A stretch of DNA of 64,000 nt from Schistocephalus solidus. Taxonomy: Eukaryota; Platyhelminthes; Cestoda; Diphyllobothriidea; Diphyllobothriidae. The stretch covers positions 124,001 to 188,000 of the forward strand of contig WEDG01005179.1 of NCBI GenBank assembly GCA_017591395.1, read 5' to 3'. Shown piece after piece: positions 59,301 to 64,000 of this stretch. The translations under genes were made by a program, and so were the position numbers. Position 1 is the first letter of the stretch. Each line of letters opens with the position of its first letter. Under the pieces are notes generated by a model. The model searched no databases and was not told where the DNA came from. It was given only the letters and a program-made list of their open reading frames with translations.

Positions 59301-61532
59301 CTCATGTGTGGATCACCCGAGCTTCGAAGACGCGAAATTTGGTCATTGAGTGTAGCATTCTACCATCGAGGCACGGGCCCGTTGATTTATCTGTTGCGAT
59401 CGGGAATATGAACTATGAAATTGGGGGTTCACCAATCTGTTTTAGGGACACGTATGTTCCGCTGTGCCCTGGACCTCACATTAGAGCGCTCGCGGGCAGT
59501 CGCATAGCGACTTAAGGTATATGTTGATAAGGTGGATACAAAAAAGACAAGGGAGACCCTAATGGCCTTTCTGGCTTTCTATTCGTCAGCGGCCTTTCAT
59601 ACCAAAGCCCAACTGTGGATCAACCGAGGTTCGAATGGGGACCATTGGTCATTGAGTGTCACAATCTACCATATATCTACGGGCCCGATATTTTTTTCAT
59701 TTGCAATCGTGAATATGAATTTCGATAGTGTGGGGTACACGGATCTGGTTAAGGAACACGTATGTTCGGATGTGCCTTGGGGCTCACTTTAGAGCCCTCG
59801 CGGCCAGTCGCATAGCGACTTGAGGGATATGTTGATTAGGTCGAACAGACAATGCAAGGAATACCGGCATGGCCATTTCTGGCTTATTAGCCGTCAGTAG
59901 CCTGTCGTACCCGATCCCATGTTTGGATCACTCGAGATTTGAACCCGTGACCTTTCGTAATCGAGTGTAGTAATCTACCATTGAGTGACAGGCCCGTTGA
60001 CTTGTAGATTGTTAAAGGGAATATGAATTATGATTGTGTGGGATGCACCGATCTGGTTACGGCAAAGGTATTTTCCGTTGTGCCTTGGAGCTCACTTTAG
60101 ATCCCTCACTGGCAGTCGCCTTGTGACTTAAGGTACATGTTGATTAGGTGGAACCGACAAAGACAAGGGAGGCCGAAATGGACATTTATGGAATATTAGC
60201 CGTCAGCAACCAGTGGCACCCAATCGCAGGTGCGGAACACCCGAGATTCGAGTCCTCAAACTATGTTCATTTAGTACAGCACTATGATTGAGCGACGGGT
60301 CAATTGCTTTTTCGTTTGCGATCGTGAATAGGACATATGAAAGTGTGTTTGTCATCGATCTGTTGAAGGAACACGTATGTTCCACTGTGCCCTGGAGCTC
60401 ACTTTAGAGCCCCAGCGGCCCGTTGCATAGCGCCTTAAGTTATATGCTGATAAGGTCAAACCAACAATGACAAGGAAATACGCAATAGCCATTTCAGGCT
60501 TAGTAGCTGTTCACACCCAGTCATACCCAATTCCATGTGTGGATCGACCGAGATTCGAACAAGCGACCTTTAAAAGTTGAATGTAGCATTCTACCATTGA
60601 GCCACGGGCTCATTGGTTTTTTGGTTGCGATCGGGAATATGAACTATGAAAGTGTGTGTTCGCCAATCTGGTAAGGTAACACGTATGTTCCGTTGTCCCT
60701 TGGAGCTCACTTAAGAGCCCTCGCAGGCCGTAGCATAGAGACTTAGGGTACCGACAAAAACAAAAGATACCGGAATGGCCCTTTCCGTCTTATTATCTGT
60801 CATCAGCCATTCGCACACAAACTCAAGTGTGAATCACTCGAGATTAGAACCCACGACACACTAGCATTGACCGACGGGCCAGTTGTTTAGCTGGTTGCGA
60901 TCGAAAATATGAGTTATGATAGTGTGGGGTTCACCAATCTGGTTAGGGAACACGTATGTTCAATTATAAATCGGAGGTCAATTTTAAGCCCTCACGGCCA
61001 GTCGCATTGCGACTTAAAGTATATGTGTATAAGTTGGAACCGAAAAAGTCAAAGAAGACAGGAATAGACAATTCTGTCTTATTAGCAGTCCTCACCCAAT
61101 CATACACATTTCGAGGTGTGGATCAACCCAGATTCTAACCCGCGATCATTGGTCATTGAGTATATCACTCCAACATTGTGTCAATGACCCAATTTTTGGT
61201 TTGTAGCGATAGTGTGATGTTCACTGATCTGGTTAAGGAACGTGTTTGTTCCACGTTGTCTTCGAGCTCACTTAATAGCCCTCGTGGACAGTCACATAGC
61301 GACGTACTGAATACGTGGATAAGGTGGAACAGACAAAGACAAGTGAGATCGGAATGGCCATTTCTGGCATTATTAGCCGCCATCAGCCAGTCATACCCAA
61401 TCCCAAGTGTGGACCACCTGGGATTGAAAACGCGACCATTGGAATTTGAGTCGAACGCTTTACCATTGAGCCACGAGCCCATTGTTTTATCGGTTGAGAT
61501 CGGGAATATGATGAAAGTGTGCGGCTGACCGA
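56340..61532 (-). repeat. Tandem array of tRNA-derived SINE units (about 17-19 units, minus)
   Basis: A unit of about 300-306 bp recurs head to tail. On the + strand each unit reads as follows: CACCGATCTGCTTAAGGAAC, then CATGTTCCGTTGTGCC, then GGTCGCATAGCGACG, then GACCGGAATGGCCATTTCTG, then AGCCGTCATCAGCCAGTCAT, inverse box B GGATTCGAACC, then GAGCCACGGGCTCGTTG and GTCGGTTGTGATCGGGAATA. Units up to about 57460 are nearly identical. Units from 57480 to about 61150 are strongly diverged and some are shortened. The last unit (about 61340-61532) again resembles the first ones. Short frames in the array are not genes. Confidence 0.9.
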
Positions 61533-62345
61533 CCCCAGGTGGTCCACACTATGGATTGGGTATGACTGGCTGATGACGGATAATAAGACAGAAATGGCCA
61601 TTCCGGTCTCCCTTGTCGTTGTCGGTTCCACTTCATCATATGCTTCACGTCGCTATGCGCCCGCCTGCGAGGGCTCTAATGTGAGCCCCAGGGCACAACA
61701 GAACATACATGTTCCTTACGCAGATCGGTGAGCCACACACTTTCATAATATTCCCGATCTCAACCGACAAAACAACAAGCCCGTGGCTCAATGGTAGAGC
61801 ATTCGACTCAATTACCAAATGTCACGGGTTCGAATCCCAGGTGTTCCACACTTAGGATTGGGTATGCCTGGCTGATGACGGCTAATAAGCCAGAAATGGT
61901 CATTCGGTCTCCCTTGTATTTGTTGGTTCCTCTTTATCAACATATGCTTCACGTTGCTATCCGACCACCTGCGAGGGCTCTAATGTGAGCTCCAGAGCAC
62001 AACGGAACATGCATGTTCCTTAAGCAGATCGGTGAGCCGCACACTATCATAATATTACCGATCGAAACCGAAAAACAACGAGCCCGTGGCTCAATGGTAG
62101 AGCGTTCGACTCAATTACCAAAGGTCATGGGTTTGAATCCCAGGTGGTCCACACTTGGGTTTGGGTATGACTGGCTGATGATGGCTAATAAGCCAGAAAT
62201 GGCCATTCCGGTCTCCCTTGTTTTTGTCGGTTCCACCTTATCAACATATGCTACACGTCGCTATGCGACCGCCTGCGAGGGCTCTAGTCTGAGCTCCAGG
62301 GCACAACAGAACATACATGTTCCTTAAGCAGATCAATGAGCCCCA
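61533..62345 (+). repeat. Inverted continuation of the SINE array (about 2.7 units, plus)
   Basis: At 61532 the orientation flips. Units then read TGACTGGCTGATGACGG, AATGGCCATTCCGGTCTCCC and GCGAGGGCTCTAATGTGAGC, followed by AGCCCGTGGCTCAATGG and box B GGTTCGAATCC (exact at 61827-61837; one change in the next unit). The units are very close to those at 56340-57460. Box A-like and box B motifs would suit RNA polymerase III, but no cloverleaf tRNA can be folded. Confidence 0.88.
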
Positions 62346-62369
62346 CACTATCAATAGGCGTCCAGTACT

Positions 62370-63504
62370 TTAATTTATCCTGTCGATTGTGGCTGTGTTC
62401 GCTGCCATTTGACGTTGAAAAATTTGTAAATTTGTAAATCGATATGCCTGTTAATGCATGCCTCATCTGAATGCATTGCCTCCAGGAATTCGTGGCCCTT
62501 CCTTGTTGGACGGGCGCCAACAATATGGGTATCCTCCCATACAAATATGTATCCTGTGTCCAATGTGTGCATGGCTACCTGAGATAAGGGGTCTCGTCTT
62601 CTCACCGCTACCTGATGTTCATGTAAACGGGTTGATATAGATTTTTTTGCTTTGGCCACTATGGACTGCATCGCAACCGGTACACGTTATTTTAAAGATG
62701 ACTTCTTTGCTGTTGAAATAGCCAACCCTGTCCTTCGGGTGTACACGCTGGGTGCGCAAAGTTGTTTTAGGTTTTTGCGCTATTTGTATGGGGTGTTTCT
62801 TGAACTGTCTTTCGAAGAGCTCAAATACATTCTTTACTTACCGGAGGGTTCGCTAGTGTGTTGGGTTTGACGCCTGAGAGGTCATAGCTCTGGAAATATC
62901 TTTTTATTTGACATCTTGTGGTCACATGCATCGACGGACGAAGTCTGAAGGATAGCCATTTTGGGAAAATAGTTTGAAAAGGTATTTCGTTTCTGTTCGA
63001 TATGTTTCTTCATCGGAACAGTGAGTTTTTGCCCAACTTAACAAGCGTGCTTACTCCCAAAATGTAAGACGTCATCAGAGTATGGGCCTTTACGATAGAC
63101 TGTATCCCGTCTGTCTTCCTATGTACGAGGACATCTAAGAACGGTAGTCGTTCGTCAACTTCTGTTTCGAAGGTTACTTGAAGATCTGGGAATGTAGAGT
63201 TCAGGTTTTTGCGGAGTGGTTCAAGTTGGTCTCTTTCGAAGATAACAAATGTATCGTCTACGTAGCCTAGCCACAATCTTGGGTTGAATCTGGGGAGAAG
63301 AAGAAAAAGAAGAAGAAGAAGAAGAAGAAGAAGAAGAAGAAGAAGGTGCTTTAGTGGGTATCCCTGGAAACTAGAAGCCGGTACGTTATAATGTGTTTGG
63401 CATATATCGAGCTCATCAGCCCCCGAAGAATACGAAGAAGAAGGGACGAGTTCATGGACCGGAAGGTTTTTGGACTGACGTTTCGGGAACCCTCTCCTTT
63501 CCAT
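62370..63504 (-). pseudogene. Penelope-like element: RT end and GIY-YIG domain, broken
   Basis: The minus frame 63504-63010 holds the RT palm end: PRLWLGYVDDTFVIFERDQL (catalytic YVDD), LNSTFPDLQVTFETEVDERL and PFLDVLVHRKTDG. Farther on, a decayed stretch around 62720-62640 gives CTGCDAIYSGQSKK. The frame 62671-62375 gives KSISTRLHEHQVAVRRRDPL then SQVAMHTLDTGY, the GIY-YIG endonuclease region. A (GAA)n expansion lies just before the RT motif, and shifts separate the domains. The 3' end abuts the SINE array. Confidence 0.78.
63295..63344. repeat. (GAA)n microsatellite within PLE
   Basis: About 50 bases of GAA repeat with one AAA. On the PLE strand it encodes a leucine run immediately upstream of the PRLWLGYVDD segment, interrupting or replacing RT sequence. 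Confidence 0.9.
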
Positions 63505-64000
63505 CCTCAGATTTCTGTGGGTGATCTTCCTGCTGATCTTGGGTGTTTCAGCCTTGACACCTGTCCGGTCTTATATCCCTGCTCGGCGTACGAAGTTTGA
63601 CCTGCCTGTTCGCTGCTGATTAGGCTTGACCTCTCCACTCGCATGACATATGCGCCTTTTGTTACCTTCGTATTTATTGGCAAGTCAGCGTCCGTAGTAG
63701 CCTGTCCCTCGTCAGTCAACGAACTGGTCAGTCGTTGATGCCCACGGGAGTTGATTTCAGCATCGTGGGTGTGGTGGTGAGGTAGTGTTCCACGCTGCTC
63801 GTTTGGCCACCGGCCGGCTCCTCTCTTCTTTTTCTCTGGCGTCTGTTATCTGCCATGCTTGATTTTGCTCAACAGTCCCACTGGCCCTGCCCGAACTGAC
63901 TCGAGCCCTTTGCGCATGTCTATGGCTCTGTTAAGTGTACCCGTCGAGGACCATCTTTCGAGCTGCCGTCTGGCCATCTTATCATTGGCTTAGCCTATAA
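63505..64000. other. Unassigned, possibly 5' part of PLE or other repeat
   Basis: Moderately GC-rich, with one minus frame at 63719-63507 lacking recognisable motifs. The right end of the window cuts it. Confidence 0.25.

Noticed and set aside
61771..61853. Functional tRNA gene
   Set aside because: Box B is exact and box A nearly so, but the acceptor ends do not pair and the unit is one of many SINE copies.
1..64000. CRISPR arrays, operons, phage or bacterial insertion sequences
   Set aside because: Gene structure has introns, and repeats are eukaryotic SINE, LINE and PLE types; no direct-repeat/spacer pattern is present.

Overview
This is a eukaryotic, intron-containing and repeat-rich window. 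It most likely comes from a parasitic flatworm, probably a diphyllobothriidean tapeworm (Spirometra, Dibothriocephalus or Schistocephalus type). Evidence for this is the very short introns (36 and 44 nt) in fibrillarin, multi-kilobase introns elsewhere, several flatworm-type retroelements (an RTE-like LINE with C2H2 fingers, CR1/Jockey-like LINEs, Penelope-like elements), and abundant tRNA-derived SINEs. The species is inferred from how familiar these elements look, not from a search.

Three host genes can be supported. (1) An ADAT3-like tRNA adenosine deaminase subunit on the + strand, with exons 1802-2136, 4305-4592 and 5980-6484 and a missing start exon. (2) Fibrillarin on the - strand, reconstructed completely from four exons between 10016 and 8930, 320 residues. 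The two genes are convergent and both act on RNA (tRNA wobble editing; rRNA 2'-O-methylation). (3) A paired-class homeobox gene on the - strand, with coding exons at 47279-46926, 43168-43067 and 40437-40399 or beyond, whose complete homeodomain carries Pax-type Ser50. A GC-rich region with a perfect splice donor at about 54.9 kb may be its first, noncoding exon.

The rest is mobile DNA. From 11.5 to 15.2 kb lies a broken CR1-like LINE (+) with a second CR1-like fragment (-) inserted in it. From 16.2 to 16.9 kb is the 3' end of a Penelope-like element (PLE). From 17.2 to 23.2 kb is a nearly full-length but dead RTE-like LINE that ends in five zinc-finger motifs and a duplicated 3' region. From 28.5 to 30.5 kb and from 33.6 to 36.8 kb are two further degenerate LINEs (-). 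PLE remnants also occur at 31.7-32.1, 48.1-49.0 and 62.4-63.5 kb. Pieces resembling a DUF4806-type protein lie at 23.3-23.7 (+) and 25.6-25.9 kb (-).

Non-autonomous repeats fill the homeobox introns and the right-hand side. They include a TIR element family containing degenerate telomere-like sequence (857-1236, 43854-44218, 53944-54569, partial at 38.2-38.5 kb), a TA|CAGT foldback element (50000-50984 and relatives), and two tRNA-derived SINE families. A striking head-to-tail SINE array runs from 56.34 to 61.53 kb and then flips orientation to 62.34 kb. Long AT-rich stretches between these elements hold nothing I recognise.
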